The notes: generated by a model from the sequence alone, not told the origin. Counted from the stretch's first letter, positions 7,255-14,908 are shown. The stretch: 16,802 nt of DNA from an uncultured Alphaproteobacteria bacterium (GCA_903939555.1 CAJAHV010000014.1:1-16802), one strand, 5' to 3'. Program-made: numbers and translations.

Positions 7255-7299
7255 GGGTGGCAGGGCTTTGAGTGGTAGGGCCTCCAGCGGCTGGGCTTC
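7255..7299. repeat. Three imperfect 15-bp tandem repeats in the lipoprotein/hemW convergent gap
   Basis: Units are GGGTGGCAGGGCTTT (7255-7269), GAGTGGTAGGGCCTC (7270-7284) and CAGCGGCTGGGCTTC (7285-7299). They share GG at unit positions 5-6 and GGGC at 9-12. They fill most of the 70-bp space between two convergent stop codons. A fourth unit at 7240-7254 matches at only about half of its positions. No obvious intrinsic terminator accompanies them. Confidence 0.55.
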
Positions 7300-7302
7300 G
7301 GG

Positions 7303-8451
7303 TCAGGCCGCGATTTCCTTGAGCACCGCATCGACGAACGGCTGCCCGGCGAGCGTCAGCCGCAGCCCTTGCGAATCATGCTCCAGCAGCCCTTGTGCGA
7401 CGATCCGCGCCACTCGATCGGCCCGCAGGACATCCGCCAGCGCCCGCCCGGTGCGGGCATGGAACAGTGCTGCATCGATACCATCGCCCAGCCGCAGCCC
7501 CATGACCAGCGCTTCGGTGGCTCGTTCATCGGCCGTCAGCGCCACTTCGCTCGCCATGCCATGGCCCTGCGCCTGCACCGCTGCCAGCCAGGTTTCGGGC
7601 TTTTTCAGCCGTTCGGTTGCCACGCCCTGCCGGCGGCCATGCGCGCCGGGGCCGATGCCGGCATAATTGCCATAGGTCCAATAGGTGATGTTGTGACGGC
7701 TTTCGCTGCCCGGCCGGGCGTGGTTGCTGACTTCATAGGCGGGGATGCCCGCTGTCGCGGTCATGGCGCGGGTGAGTTCGAACAGGTCCGCCGAGGTGTC
7801 GGCATCGGGCATGGTGAGTTGCCCCTTGGCATGCAGAGCGGTGAAGCGGGTGCCGGGCTCCAGCGTCAACTGGTAGAGCGACAGATGATCGGTGCCGAAG
7901 CCGAGCGCGCGGCCAAGTTCCGCCGTCCAGCTATCGAGGGTCATCCCCGGCCGGTCGTAGATAAGATCGAAACTGACCCGGGCGAAGTGCTTCTGCGCCA
8001 CCGCCAGCGCCGCCAGCCCCTGCGCCAGATCATGCGGCCGGCCCAGCAGCTTGAGATCGGCATCATCGAGCGCCTGAAGCCCAAGGCTGAGCCGGTTGAC
8101 GCCCGCGGCAGCAAAGCCGGCAAAGCGTGCTGCTTCCACCGATGACGGATTTGCTTCGAGTGTGATCTCGATATCGGGCAGCGCCGGCCAGTGTGTCGTG
8201 GCCGCATCGATGATCGCCGCGACCGTGGTCGGGGGCATCAGGCTGGGGGTGCCGCCGCCGAAGAAAATGCTTGCCAGCCGCCGCCCGGGCAGCAGCTTTG
8301 CCTCATGTGCCAGATCGGCCAACAGCCCGGCGCACCAAGCGGCGTCATCGACCTGCGCGCGGACATGCGAATTGAAATCGCAATAAGGGCATTTGGTGAC
8401 GCAGAATGGCCAGTGGACGTAGAGCGCGACCGGTGCGCCGGCGCTATCCAC
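7303..8451 (-). CDS. hemW: HemW-type radical SAM protein (heme chaperone, formerly oxygen-independent coproporphyrinogen III oxidase-like)
   Basis: 382 aa from GTG 8451, the family length. The [4Fe-4S]/SAM motif is HWPFCVTKCPYCDF with Cys17, Cys21 and Cys24 (CxxxCxxC). FFGGGTPSLM, IEITLEANPSS, GVNRLSLGLQ and FDLIYDRPG follow, the canonical HemW/HemN order. It lacks the N-terminal extension of true HemN, and HemW proteins act in heme delivery rather than decarboxylation. Start choice: the frame stays open to 8535, but that part is antisense-like and cysteine- and arginine-rich. The GTG giving VDSAGAPVALYVHWPFC overlaps the rdgB stop by 8 bp and fits the family. Confidence 0.92.
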   Translation of the reverse strand: MDSAGAPVALYVHWPFCVTKCPYCDFNSHVRAQVDDAAWCAGLLADLAHEAKLLPGRRLASIFFGGGTPSLMPPTTVAAIIDAATTHWPALPDIEITLEANPSSVEAARFAGFAAAGVNRLSLGLQALDDADLKLLGRPHDLAQGLAALAVAQKHFARVSFDLIYDRPGMTLDSWTAELGRALGFGTDHLSLYQLTLEPGTRFTALHAKGQLTMPDADTSADLFELTRAMTATAGIPAYEVSNHARPGSESRHNITYWTYGNYAGIGPGAHGRRQGVATERLKKPETWLAAVQAQGHGMASEVALTADERATEALVMGLRLGDGIDAALFHARTGRALADVLRADRVARIVAQGLLEHDSQGLRLTLAGQPFVDAVLKEIAA

Positions 8452-9049
8452 GCGCGGGCAACAACGGTCGCAGCAGCAGGAAGGCCCGGGCGCGATGGTT
8501 GTCGGCTTCCTTTTCGTCGCGCGATATCTCGCCAAAGGTGCGCGACTTGCCGTCCATTATGAACATCGGGTCATAGCCAAAGCCATTGTCGCCGCGCGGC
8601 GGCCAGGCCAGCATGCCATCGACGCGGCCTTCGACGCTTTCGACATGGCCATCGGGCCAGGCGAGGCTCAAGGCGCAGATGAAATGCGCGTTGCGCGGCC
8701 CTTCGAGATCGAGTGCATCGCGCACCCGCATCATCGCCACCATGAAATCCTTGTCCGGGCCCGCCCAGCGTGCCGAGTAGATGCCCGGCGCGCCGCCGAG
8801 CGCATCGACGCACAGGCCCGAATCATCGGCGAGTGCCGGCAGGCCGCTCGCCTTGGCCGCCGCCAGCGCCTTCAACTCGGCATTGGCGATGAAGGTGCTG
8901 CCGGTCTCCTCGGGCTCGTCGAGCCCGAGTTCGCCCGCCGAAACCACCTCCAGCCCATGTGGGCCGAGCAGTTCGGCGAGTTCGACGACCTTGCCGGGAT
9001 TGTGCGTCGCCAGCACCAGCCGGCCCGGCTGCAGCTGGCGGCGGCTCAT
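8444..9049 (-). CDS. rdgB: XTP/dITP diphosphatase (non-canonical purine NTP pyrophosphatase)
   Basis: 201 aa. Removes ITP, XTP and their deoxy forms from the nucleotide pool as monophosphates plus pyrophosphate, preventing their incorporation. Motifs: the nucleotide-binding ATHNPGKVVE (residues 14-23), ADDSGLCVDALGG with the catalytic aspartates, PGIYSARWAG, and GDNGFGYDPMF, plus S-H/R-type residues near the C-terminus (DNHRARA). The ATG at 9049 overlaps the rph stop as ATGA and fits family length. The longer open frame to 9274 is antisense-like read-through of rph. rph-rdgB-hemW is a common alphaproteobacterial order and reads as one operon here. Confidence 0.95.
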   Translation of the reverse strand: MSRRQLQPGRLVLATHNPGKVVELAELLGPHGLEVVSAGELGLDEPEETGSTFIANAELKALAAAKASGLPALADDSGLCVDALGGAPGIYSARWAGPDKDFMVAMMRVRDALDLEGPRNAHFICALSLAWPDGHVESVEGRVDGMLAWPPRGDNGFGYDPMFIMDGKSRTFGEISRDEKEADNHRARAFLLLRPLLPARG

Positions 9050-9777
9050 CGGCCGGTGGCCTTCAGTTGCGCGGCGAACACCTCGTTGCAGCCGATGCGC
9101 GCGAGGCGCAGCAGGCGCAGCAGGGTTTCCTCCTCGAACGGCGCCCCTTCGGCGGTTGCCTGGACTTCGACGATGCCGCCGGTGCTGGTCAACACGAAAT
9201 TGGCATCGGTGCCGGCGTCGCTGTCTTCGATATAATCGAGATCGAGCACCGGCTGGCCGGCATGGACGCCGCAACTGATCGCCGCGACCTGCGTTGCCAG
9301 CGGATCACCCGCCAAGGGGGTGCCCTTTGCCAGATTCTGGGCCATGATGCCGTCGATCGCCAGCCTTAGCGCCACCCAGGCGCCCGAAATCGAGGCCGTG
9401 CGGGTGCCGCCATCGGCCTGGATGACATCGCAATCCAGGGTGATCTGGCGTTCGCCGAGCAGTTTTAGGTCGGTTACGGCACGCAGGCTGCGGCCGATCA
9501 GCCGCTGGATTTCCTGTGTCCGCCCCGACTGCTTGCCTTTGGCCGCCTCGCGTGAGCCACGGGTGTGGGTGGCGCGGGGCAGCATGCCATATTCGGCGGT
9601 CACCCAGCCCGACCCCTTGCCGCGCAGCCAAGGCGGCAGGCGGTCTTCGACACTGGCAGTGACCAGCACATGGGTGTTTCCGAATTTGACGAGGCACGAG
9701 CCTTCGGCGTGCGCCGAAAAGCCCGGAATCATCTCGATGGTGCGCATCTGGTCTGGGGCGCGGCCGGAAGGGCGCAT
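9046..9777 (-). CDS. rph: Ribonuclease PH
   Basis: 243 aa, a phosphorolytic 3'-5' exoribonuclease that trims tRNA 3' ends and makes NDPs from RNA tails, active as a hexameric ring. Signature blocks are present: GNTHVLVTASVEDRLPPWLR, the EYGMLPRATHTRGSREA phosphate-site region with conserved arginines, DCDVIQADGGTRTASISGA, and DLDYIEDSDAGTDANFV with the catalytic-type aspartates. The frame is intact, unlike the well-known E. coli K-12 frameshift. An AAGGA lies about 8 bases before the ATG on the minus strand. First gene of rph-rdgB-hemW and divergent from hrcA across a 252-bp gap. Confidence 0.96.
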   Translation of the reverse strand: MRPSGRAPDQMRTIEMIPGFSAHAEGSCLVKFGNTHVLVTASVEDRLPPWLRGKGSGWVTAEYGMLPRATHTRGSREAAKGKQSGRTQEIQRLIGRSLRAVTDLKLLGERQITLDCDVIQADGGTRTASISGAWVALRLAIDGIMAQNLAKGTPLAGDPLATQVAAISCGVHAGQPVLDLDYIEDSDAGTDANFVLTSTGGIVEVQATAEGAPFEEETLLRLLRLARIGCNEVFAAQLKATGR

Positions 9778-10029
9778 GCAATTTTTCCTTGTTCTGGTTC
9801 GGCGGCTGGGTAGCGGCTTCTTGTTCGTGCCGCAACGCTTGCGTTACTGGCTTGTCGCAGGACAGCGCCCCGAAGGGGCCCCGCAATGGCCGCCGGTCCC
9901 GATACGGGGTGTGCGATATCGTGCCCGTTGATGCAGTCATGATCCGGGATGAGCGCCGCGCCCTGCATGGCATCGGGCCTCGCCGGCGAGACGCGTGCCG
10001 CGCGTGACTTTCGGGCCGGGCAGCATTAC
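9778..10029. promoter_or_regulatory. Divergent rph / hrcA intergenic region with short dyads
   Basis: A 252-bp spacer that must hold the promoters of both rph-rdgB-hemW and hrcA-grpE. Visible elements: an interrupted palindrome AACGC-TT-GCGTT (9834-9845); a GC-rich hairpin GCCCC-GAA-GGGGC (9867-9879), followed directly by CCCC; and CGATATCG (9914-9921). I did not find a CIRCE operator (TTAGCACTC-N9-GAGTGCTAA), nor a convincing sigma-70 or sigma-32 -35/-10 pair. Any operator role for these dyads is inference. Confidence 0.4.
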
Positions 10030-11076
10030 ATGATCATCATGCAATCCCCATCGGTGGCCGAACTCAACGACCGCGCCCGCGAGGTGTTCCGGCAGATTGT
10101 CGACGCCTATCTGGCCAACGGCGCGCCGGTAGGGTCGCGAACCTTGTCGAAAATCGGCGCTCTCGGCCTGTCGCCGGCTTCGATCCGCAACACGATGCAG
10201 GATTTGGAGGAGCTCGGCCTGCTGGCGGCACCGCATACGTCGGCGGGGCGGTTGCCGACGCAATTGGGGTTGCGCATGTTCGTCGACGGGATGATGCAGG
10301 CGAGCGAACCATCCCCCGATGAACGCGCTGCCATCGACCAGGGTGCCAGCGGCAGCCCGGCGATCGAGGATGCGTTGGCAAGAACGACCTCGGTATTGTC
10401 GGGCCTGTCGCATTGTGCCGGACTGGTGCTCGTTGCCAAACAAGAAATGATCATCCGGCAATTGTCGTTCGTGCCGCTGGCGCCGGGCCGGGCGCTCGCC
10501 GTGCTCGTGGGTGCCGATGGCAGTGTCGAGAACCGCATCGTCAGCCTGCCGGAAGGACTGCCGCCAACCGCGCTCGAAGCGGCTGCCAATTACAGCAATG
10601 ACCGGCTCGCGGGGTTGACGCTCGCTGAAGCGACCGACCGGCTGAGCGCCGAAGTCGCTGCCGATCGCGCCGCGCTTGATGCCATGACAGCGGGAGCCGT
10701 TGCCACCGGTCTGGCGGCTTGGTCATCGGACGGCGCGCAACGGCCCGTGTTGATCGTGCGCGGCCAGGCCAATCTTGTCGAATCGAGTGTCGATCTCGAA
10801 CGCGTACGATTGCTGCTCGGCGATCTCGAGGACAAGGAAGAACTCGTGCGTCTGCTCGAACTGGCGCGCGGCGCAGATGCGACCAAGATTTTCATCGGGG
10901 CCGAATCCCAGCTGTTTTCCTTGTCGGGATCGAGCGTTATTGCCGCACCTTATCGCGGCCCCGGTGGGCGGGTCGTCGGCGTTGTCGGCGTAATCGGCCC
11001 GACACGGTTGAACTATGCCAGGGTCATACCCATGGTGGACTATACGGCACGAACTCTCAGCAGGCTGGTAGCATGA
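10030..11076 (+). CDS. hrcA: Heat-inducible transcription repressor HrcA
   Basis: 348 aa. HrcA represses chaperone operons (groESL, sometimes dnaK) by binding CIRCE and is matured by GroEL. The N-terminal winged helix covers roughly residues 10-75: ELNDRAREVFRQIVDAYL, GAPVGSRTLSK, LSPASIRNTMQDLEELGLL and TSAGRLPTQLGLRMFVD. The C-terminal GAF-like and dimerisation parts follow, ending VGVVGVIGPTRLNYARVIPM and VDYTARTLSRL, a strong family signature. Start choice: ATG 10030 (MIIMQSP) or ATG 10039 (MQSPSVAELNDR); the second resembles relatives more, and neither has a strong ribosome binding site. The open frame to 9949 is not needed. The stop overlaps the grpE start as ATGA. Confidence 0.95.
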   Translation: MIIMQSPSVAELNDRAREVFRQIVDAYLANGAPVGSRTLSKIGALGLSPASIRNTMQDLEELGLLAAPHTSAGRLPTQLGLRMFVDGMMQASEPSPDERAAIDQGASGSPAIEDALARTTSVLSGLSHCAGLVLVAKQEMIIRQLSFVPLAPGRALAVLVGADGSVENRIVSLPEGLPPTALEAAANYSNDRLAGLTLAEATDRLSAEVAADRAALDAMTAGAVATGLAAWSSDGAQRPVLIVRGQANLVESSVDLERVRLLLGDLEDKEELVRLLELARGADATKIFIGAESQLFSLSGSSVIAAPYRGPGGRVVGVVGVIGPTRLNYARVIPMVDYTARTLSRLVA

Positions 11077-11603
11077 ATGATGTGAATGACGCACCCGAAG
11101 CGGTGCAGGACGAAACCCCGGATATGCCGGAAACCACGCCCGAAATCGACTATGCTGAAGAACTTCTGGCGCGCGACAAGGACATCGCCGACCTGAAGGA
11201 TCGCTTGCTGCGTCAAGCAGCGGAAACCGAGAATACCCGCCGCCGTCTGGAACGCGACAAAGCCGACACCGCTGCCTATGCGATGACCGGCTTTGCGCGC
11301 GACCTGCTCGCGGTCGCCGACAATCTGCGCCGTGCCGTGGCGGCGCTGCCCGCCGAAGGTTTTGACGGCGTGCGCGCCGGCATCGAAGCCACCGAGCGCG
11401 AACTGACCGCGATCTTTGGCCGTCATGGCATCGCCCGCGTCGAAACCGAAGGCCAGAAGCTCGACCCCAACCGCCACCAGGCGATGCTGGAAGTCGAAGC
11501 CGAAGGTGTGGAACCGGGCAGCATCGTCGCCGAGTTGCAAGCCGGCTATGTCATCAAGGATCGGCTGTTGCGGCCGGCATTGGTCAGCGTCGCCAAAGGC
11601 TGA
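11073..11603 (+). CDS. grpE: GrpE nucleotide exchange factor
   Basis: 176 aa. Releases ADP from DnaK and so drives the DnaK-DnaJ cycle. Layout: an acidic unstructured N-terminus (about 1-22), a long charged helix or coiled coil for dimerisation (about 25-75, ARDKDIADLKDRLLRQAAE then ENTRRRLERDKA), FARDLLAVADNLRRAVAALP in the core, and the beta-wing signature DPNRHQAMLEVE and VAELQAGYVIKDRLLRPALV. The ATG overlaps the hrcA stop (ATGA), so the two are translationally coupled. hrcA-grpE is a widespread alphaproteobacterial pair. dnaK and dnaJ are not in the window. Confidence 0.96.
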   Translation: MNDVNDAPEAVQDETPDMPETTPEIDYAEELLARDKDIADLKDRLLRQAAETENTRRRLERDKADTAAYAMTGFARDLLAVADNLRRAVAALPAEGFDGVRAGIEATERELTAIFGRHGIARVETEGQKLDPNRHQAMLEVEAEGVEPGSIVAELQAGYVIKDRLLRPALVSVAKG

Positions 11604-11632
11604 CCAGTCAACTAGACCCGGGGGGACCAGGC

Positions 11633-11935
11633 ATGATCATCGTAGTCGCACGCGCCGAATTCGATCCCGACCAGATCGATGCCTTGCAACCCGCCCTCGA
11701 TGCGATGATGCGCGCGACCTGGGAAGAATCGGGTTGCCTGTCGTATTCGATGGCGGTCGAAAGCCGGGCGGAGGGAATTTGCACCATTGTCGAGCGTTGG
11801 GAAAGCGAGGCGGCATTGAAGGCGCACTTTGCAACACCACACATGGCGGCTTTCAATGCCGCCATCATGGGTCATGTCCGCTCGGTCGATGCCAAGCTTT
11901 ATGATGTCACCGCTGAACGCGCGCTGGTGATCTGA
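11633..11935 (+). CDS. Antibiotic biosynthesis monooxygenase (ABM) family protein, putative quinol monooxygenase
   Basis: 100 aa, a single ABM ferredoxin-like domain. MIIVVARAEFDP, then WEESGCLSYSMAVE, ICTIVERWESEAALKAHFAT and HMAAFN match the YgiN/ABM pattern, with strands alternating with helices and an ERW(E/K)S motif. Relatives are cofactor-free dimers acting on quinols or aromatic substrates; the substrate here is unknown. The start has a GGGGGGACC run about 9-17 bases upstream, a usable ribosome binding site. It follows grpE by 29 bp and may be read with it. Its last 37 bases overlap the convergent small membrane protein gene. Confidence 0.82.
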   Translation: MIIVVARAEFDPDQIDALQPALDAMMRATWEESGCLSYSMAVESRAEGICTIVERWESEAALKAHFATPHMAAFNAAIMGHVRSVDAKLYDVTAERALVI

Positions 11936-12174
11936 TCGACCGGTTTTGCTGGCGCGCTTTGCCCCGGTGATGACGCGGCGCGTTTGGCGATGATGTGGTT
12001 GACTGCCCAAGCGCCGATAGCCACACCAACCATGCCCATCGGACCCAGCCGCCGTGCCAGCATCGGCAGCGTGGCCCCAAGCGCCAAACCGGCCGGCCCG
12101 GCAGCGACACCGCCGATGGTACGTGCCACGGCACGACCCGCCACCGCCGTTACCACACGTCCCATAAGCGCCAT
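11899..12174 (-). CDS. Small Gly/Ala-rich predicted membrane protein
   Basis: 91 aa, unrecognised. Residues about 18-40 (TIGGVAAGPAGLALGATLPM) and 45-62 (PMGMVGVAIGAWAVNHII) are hydrophobic and glycine-rich and could be two membrane helices joined by an RRLGP turn. The C-terminal 25 residues are polar. Evidence that it is real: a good GGAGAG ribosome binding site 6 bases before the ATG, position just after mtgA on the same strand, and a membrane-like composition not typical of random antisense frames. The 3' end overlaps the ABM gene by 37 bp tail to tail. Function unknown. Confidence 0.6.
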   Translation of the reverse strand: MALMGRVVTAVAGRAVARTIGGVAAGPAGLALGATLPMLARRLGPMGMVGVAIGAWAVNHIIAKRAASSPGQSAPAKPVDQITSARSAVTS

Positions 12175-12233
12175 GTCAACTCTCCAATCCTGATCGATAT
12201 AAGGATATCAAGGGTTACCTGCACCCCCGGTCC

Positions 12234-12938
12234 TTACCGGAGGCAGTTGTCGATGCCTTCCTTGCCGATATAGCGTGCCGAGCGTTCGATGCGGCGGGCA
12301 TAGCGTTTGACGAAGCGCCCGGGCGTCGCGGCGTTGCGCTTGATCGGTTGCGGCAGGATCGCGGCGATGCGCGCCGCCTGGCGCTGCGAGAGATTGGCAG
12401 CGCTGGTCTTGAAATAATGCTGGGCGGCGGCTTCGACACCATAGATCCCCGGGCCCATTTCGGCGACATTGAGATAGACCTCCATGATCCGCGGTTTGCC
12501 CCAGATCACTTCGATCAGGACGGTGAACCACGCCTCCAGTCCCTTGCGGACATAAGAGCGCCCGGGCCATAAAAAGGCATTCTTTGCCGTCTGCTGCGAA
12601 ATGGTCGAGCCGCCGCGCAATTTCTCGCCGCTCGCGTTGCGCCATGCCGCTGCCTCCATCGCGCTGAAATCAAAGCCACTGTGGGCGCAGAAGCGTGCGT
12701 CTTCGGCGCCGATGGCGGCACGTGGTACGCTGCGGGCGATCCGCTCGAGCGCCATCCATTCGCGTTCGACATGGTGGCCGGCAATAGCATCGCGCGCCAT
12801 CGGCCACGTCAGCGGCACGGGCACGAAGCGATAGGCGGCAACCCAGACGACACTGACCAGCACGAAGAGCAGGACGAGCCGAACCGTCCAGCCGATGAGG
12901 CGGGAGATGATGCTGCGGCGGCGCGGTTGTGCTGGCAC
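12234..12938 (-). CDS. mtgA: Monofunctional biosynthetic peptidoglycan transglycosylase
   Basis: 234 aa from GTG 12938. Polymerises lipid II into glycan strands in the periplasm while anchored in the inner membrane. One N-terminal membrane segment (about residues 16-36, GWTVRLVLLFVLVSVVWVAA) precedes a GT51 domain: AIGAEDARFCAHSGFDF with catalytic-type Glu79, RGGSTISQQTAKNAFLWPGR, the second-glutamate region KPRIMEVYLNVAEMGPGIYG, and AARIAAILP. No transpeptidase domain follows. Start choice: GTG is preceded at 5 nt by GGGAGGA, a strong ribosome binding site. A longer TTG start at 12950 would swallow that site. Follows rpoH by 76 bp. Confidence 0.94.
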   Translation of the reverse strand: MPAQPRRRSIISRLIGWTVRLVLLFVLVSVVWVAAYRFVPVPLTWPMARDAIAGHHVEREWMALERIARSVPRAAIGAEDARFCAHSGFDFSAMEAAAWRNASGEKLRGGSTISQQTAKNAFLWPGRSYVRKGLEAWFTVLIEVIWGKPRIMEVYLNVAEMGPGIYGVEAAAQHYFKTSAANLSQRQAARIAAILPQPIKRNAATPGRFVKRYARRIERSARYIGKEGIDNCLR

Positions 12939-12950
12939 TTTTCCTCCCAA

Positions 12951-12971
12951 GACGCCGCAATTGGCGGTGTC
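12951..12971. other. Hairpin directly upstream of the mtgA ribosome binding site
   Basis: GACGCCGC (12951-12958) and GCGGTGTC (12964-12971) form an 8-bp dyad around a 5-nt loop. In the plus-strand sense it has one G-U pair; in the mtgA-sense transcript the same position is an A-C mismatch. It ends 2 nt before the GGGAGG of mtgA. It might protect the 5' end or influence translation, or it may be a remnant terminator. No U-run. Confidence 0.35.
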
Positions 12972-12994
12972 GGGCGCTAAACGTCAATCACCGA

Positions 12995-13010
12995 TGGCGC
13001 CGCAGCGCCA
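12995..13010 (-). terminator. Stem-loop just after the rpoH stop codon
   Basis: TGGCGC-CGCA-GCGCCA gives a perfect 6-bp stem with a 4-nt loop, beginning 4 nt after the rpoH TGA on the minus strand. No U-tract follows, so it may be a Rho-assisted or processing hairpin rather than a strong intrinsic terminator. Confidence 0.45.
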
Positions 13011-13014
13011 CAAA

Positions 13015-13923
13015 TCAGGTGAGTTCGGGTAGCATCCGCCGTTCCAGCGCCAGGTCATGCATCGCCTTCGACAGTTTTTCGAACGCCCGCACCTCGATCT
13101 GCCGCACGCGTTCGCGACTGATGCCGTAGTATTGCGACAATTCCTCTAGCGTTTCCGGCTCGTCGATTAGCCGGCGCTGGGTGAGGATATGCTTTTCGCG
13201 GTCATTGAGCGCCGCCATTGCCGCCGACAACAACTCGTGGCGCTGGTCGCGTTCCTGTTCATCGGCCAGCATTTCGTCCTGCAGCGGCCCGGTATCGGCG
13301 AGCCAGTCCTGCCATTCGCCTTCGCCATCCTCGCGCAGTGGCGCGTTGAGCGACGTGTCGCCGCCCATCGCCATGCGGCGGTTCATGCTGACGACTTCAT
13401 CCTGAGTCACCCCCAGCGTCGTGGCGATGCTTTCGACCTGCTGTGGGCGCAAATCGCCATCTTCCATGGCGTTGAGCTTGCCCTTGAGCCGGCGCAGGTT
13501 GAAGAACAGCTTTTTCTGGGCGGCGGTCGTGCCGATCTTCACCAAGCTCCACGAGCGCAGGATATATTCCTGGATCGAGGCCCGGATCCACCACATCGCA
13601 TAGGTAGCAAGGCGGAAGCCCTTTTCGGCATCGAACTTCTTGACGCCCTGGATCAGCCCGATGTTGCCTTCGGCGATCAACTCGGCGACCGGCAGGCCAT
13701 AGCCGCGATAGCCCATGGCGATCTTGGCCACGAGCCGCAGATGGCTGGTGACCAGCTTGGCGGCCGCTTCGGGATCCTGATGCTCCTCCCAGCGCTTGGC
13801 GAGCATATATTCCTGCTCGGGCGCCAGCAGCGGAAACTTGCGGATTTCGGCGAGGTAGCGATTGAGCCCGTCTTCACCGCCAAGGGCAGGAATCGAAGTG
13901 CGGACAGCGGGTACATTGGCCAT
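13015..13923 (-). CDS. rpoH: RNA polymerase sigma factor RpoH (sigma-32)
   Basis: 302 aa. Directs transcription of heat-shock genes. Sigma-70 family region 2 is intact (SHLRLVAKIAMGYRGYGLPV, ELIAEGNIGLIQGVKKFD, RLATYAMWWIRASIQEYIL). The RpoH box is present (QKKLFFNLRR, residues 136-145), and so is the region-4 helix-turn-helix (TLEELSQYYGISRERVRQIE, then VRAFEKLSKAM). Start choice: ATG 13923 has AGGAAGGA 6-13 nt upstream, inside the last rluD codons. The ATG at 13944 would extend back into rluD. The rluD stop is 4 bp upstream, so the genes are coupled. Many alphaproteobacteria carry two rpoH genes; which copy this is cannot be told. Confidence 0.95.
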   Translation of the reverse strand: MANVPAVRTSIPALGGEDGLNRYLAEIRKFPLLAPEQEYMLAKRWEEHQDPEAAAKLVTSHLRLVAKIAMGYRGYGLPVAELIAEGNIGLIQGVKKFDAEKGFRLATYAMWWIRASIQEYILRSWSLVKIGTTAAQKKLFFNLRRLKGKLNAMEDGDLRPQQVESIATTLGVTQDEVVSMNRRMAMGGDTSLNAPLREDGEGEWQDWLADTGPLQDEMLADEQERDQRHELLSAAMAALNDREKHILTQRRLIDEPETLEELSQYYGISRERVRQIEVRAFEKLSKAMHDLALERRMLPELT

Positions 13924-13927
13924 CGAT

Positions 13928-14890
13928 TTATCCTTCCTGGTCATTCGAAAGACGACCGATCAACTCCACTATATCAGTTGGGAGGGCCGATTCGAAAGAC
14001 AGTTTTTCTTGGGTAAGTGGATGTACGAACCCCAGCGTCGCCGCGTGCAGCGCCTGCCGGGCAAAGCCCAGTTCCTGCATAACGGCCGAAAGGCTGCCAG
14101 GGTTGCGTCCATAAGTGGCGTCGCCCAACAGGGCATGGCCGATGGACGCCATGTGAACGCGGATCTGGTGCGTGCGGCCGGTTTCCAGCCGGCATTCGAC
14201 TTGCGCGGCGTGGCGCAGGCTGCGCACGCTGCGGTAGTGTGTGACAGCCCGCTTGCCGCGGCCTTCCGGCACGATAGCAATTTTCTGGCGGTTGGCGGTG
14301 GAGCGCGCCAGGGCTGCTTCGATCCGGCCTGCCGGCGGCGTCGGATGGCCCGCGACGATGGCGGTATAGCGGCGCTCGACAGTGTGCGCGGCAAACTGGC
14401 GCGACAGGAATTCGTGCGCCGGGTCGGTCTTGGCTACGACGAGCAGTCCCGATGTGTCCTTGTCGATCCGGTGGACGATGCCCGGCCGTGCCACGCCGCC
14501 GATGCCCGACAATCGCCCAGCGCAATGGTGGAGCAGGGCATTGACCATGGTGCCATCATAATTGCCTGCCGCCGGATGGACGACGAGGCCCGCCGGCTTG
14601 TCGACGATGAGCAGGGCGTCGTCTTCATGGACAATGGTCAGCGGAATATCCTGCGCCACGGTTTCCGAAGCCCGCGGTTCGGGAATGACCAGCTTCAGGG
14701 CTTCGCCGCCCTTGACCTTTAATTTGGGGTCCCACAGTACCCCGGTGCTACCCGATACCCGACCACCCCCGACCAGCGCCTTCAACCGCTCTCGGCTGTG
14801 CTGGGGCAGCGTGATCGCCAGCGCGCGATCGAGCCGCAGCCCCGCAACGCTGGCCGGCAGAACAACATCAATCGACTTTTCGCCCACCAT
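13928..14890 (-). CDS. rluD: RluA-family large-subunit rRNA pseudouridine synthase (RluD-like)
   Basis: 320 aa. Converts uridines of 23S rRNA (helix 69 in E. coli RluD) to pseudouridine. An N-terminal S4 RNA-binding domain (about residues 15-75: AGLRLDRALAITLPQHSRER, LKALVGGGRVS) precedes the catalytic domain. That domain has IVDKPAGLVVHPAAGN, the signature HRIDKDTSGLLVVAKT with catalytic Asp143, and ETGRTHQIRVHMASIGHALLG near the end. Length and two-domain layout match RluD, although RluC- or RluA-type specificity cannot be excluded. The gene is head to head with the M67 peptidase gene across only 18 bp. Its last codons carry the rpoH ribosome binding site. Confidence 0.9.
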   Translation of the reverse strand: MVGEKSIDVVLPASVAGLRLDRALAITLPQHSRERLKALVGGGRVSGSTGVLWDPKLKVKGGEALKLVIPEPRASETVAQDIPLTIVHEDDALLIVDKPAGLVVHPAAGNYDGTMVNALLHHCAGRLSGIGGVARPGIVHRIDKDTSGLLVVAKTDPAHEFLSRQFAAHTVERRYTAIVAGHPTPPAGRIEAALARSTANRQKIAIVPEGRGKRAVTHYRSVRSLRHAAQVECRLETGRTHQIRVHMASIGHALLGDATYGRNPGSLSAVMQELGFARQALHAATLGFVHPLTQEKLSFESALPTDIVELIGRLSNDQEG

Positions 14891-14908
14891 AACCTAGTCG
14901 ATGTCGGC

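Noticed and set aside
9949..10029. Upstream extension of hrcA to ATG 9949
   Set aside because: Adds 27 residues absent from the family consensus; the conserved ELNDRAREVF segment fits starts at 10030 or 10039.
13189..14016. 275-aa plus-strand frame
   Set aside because: Antisense to rpoH, whose sigma-factor regions are unmistakable.
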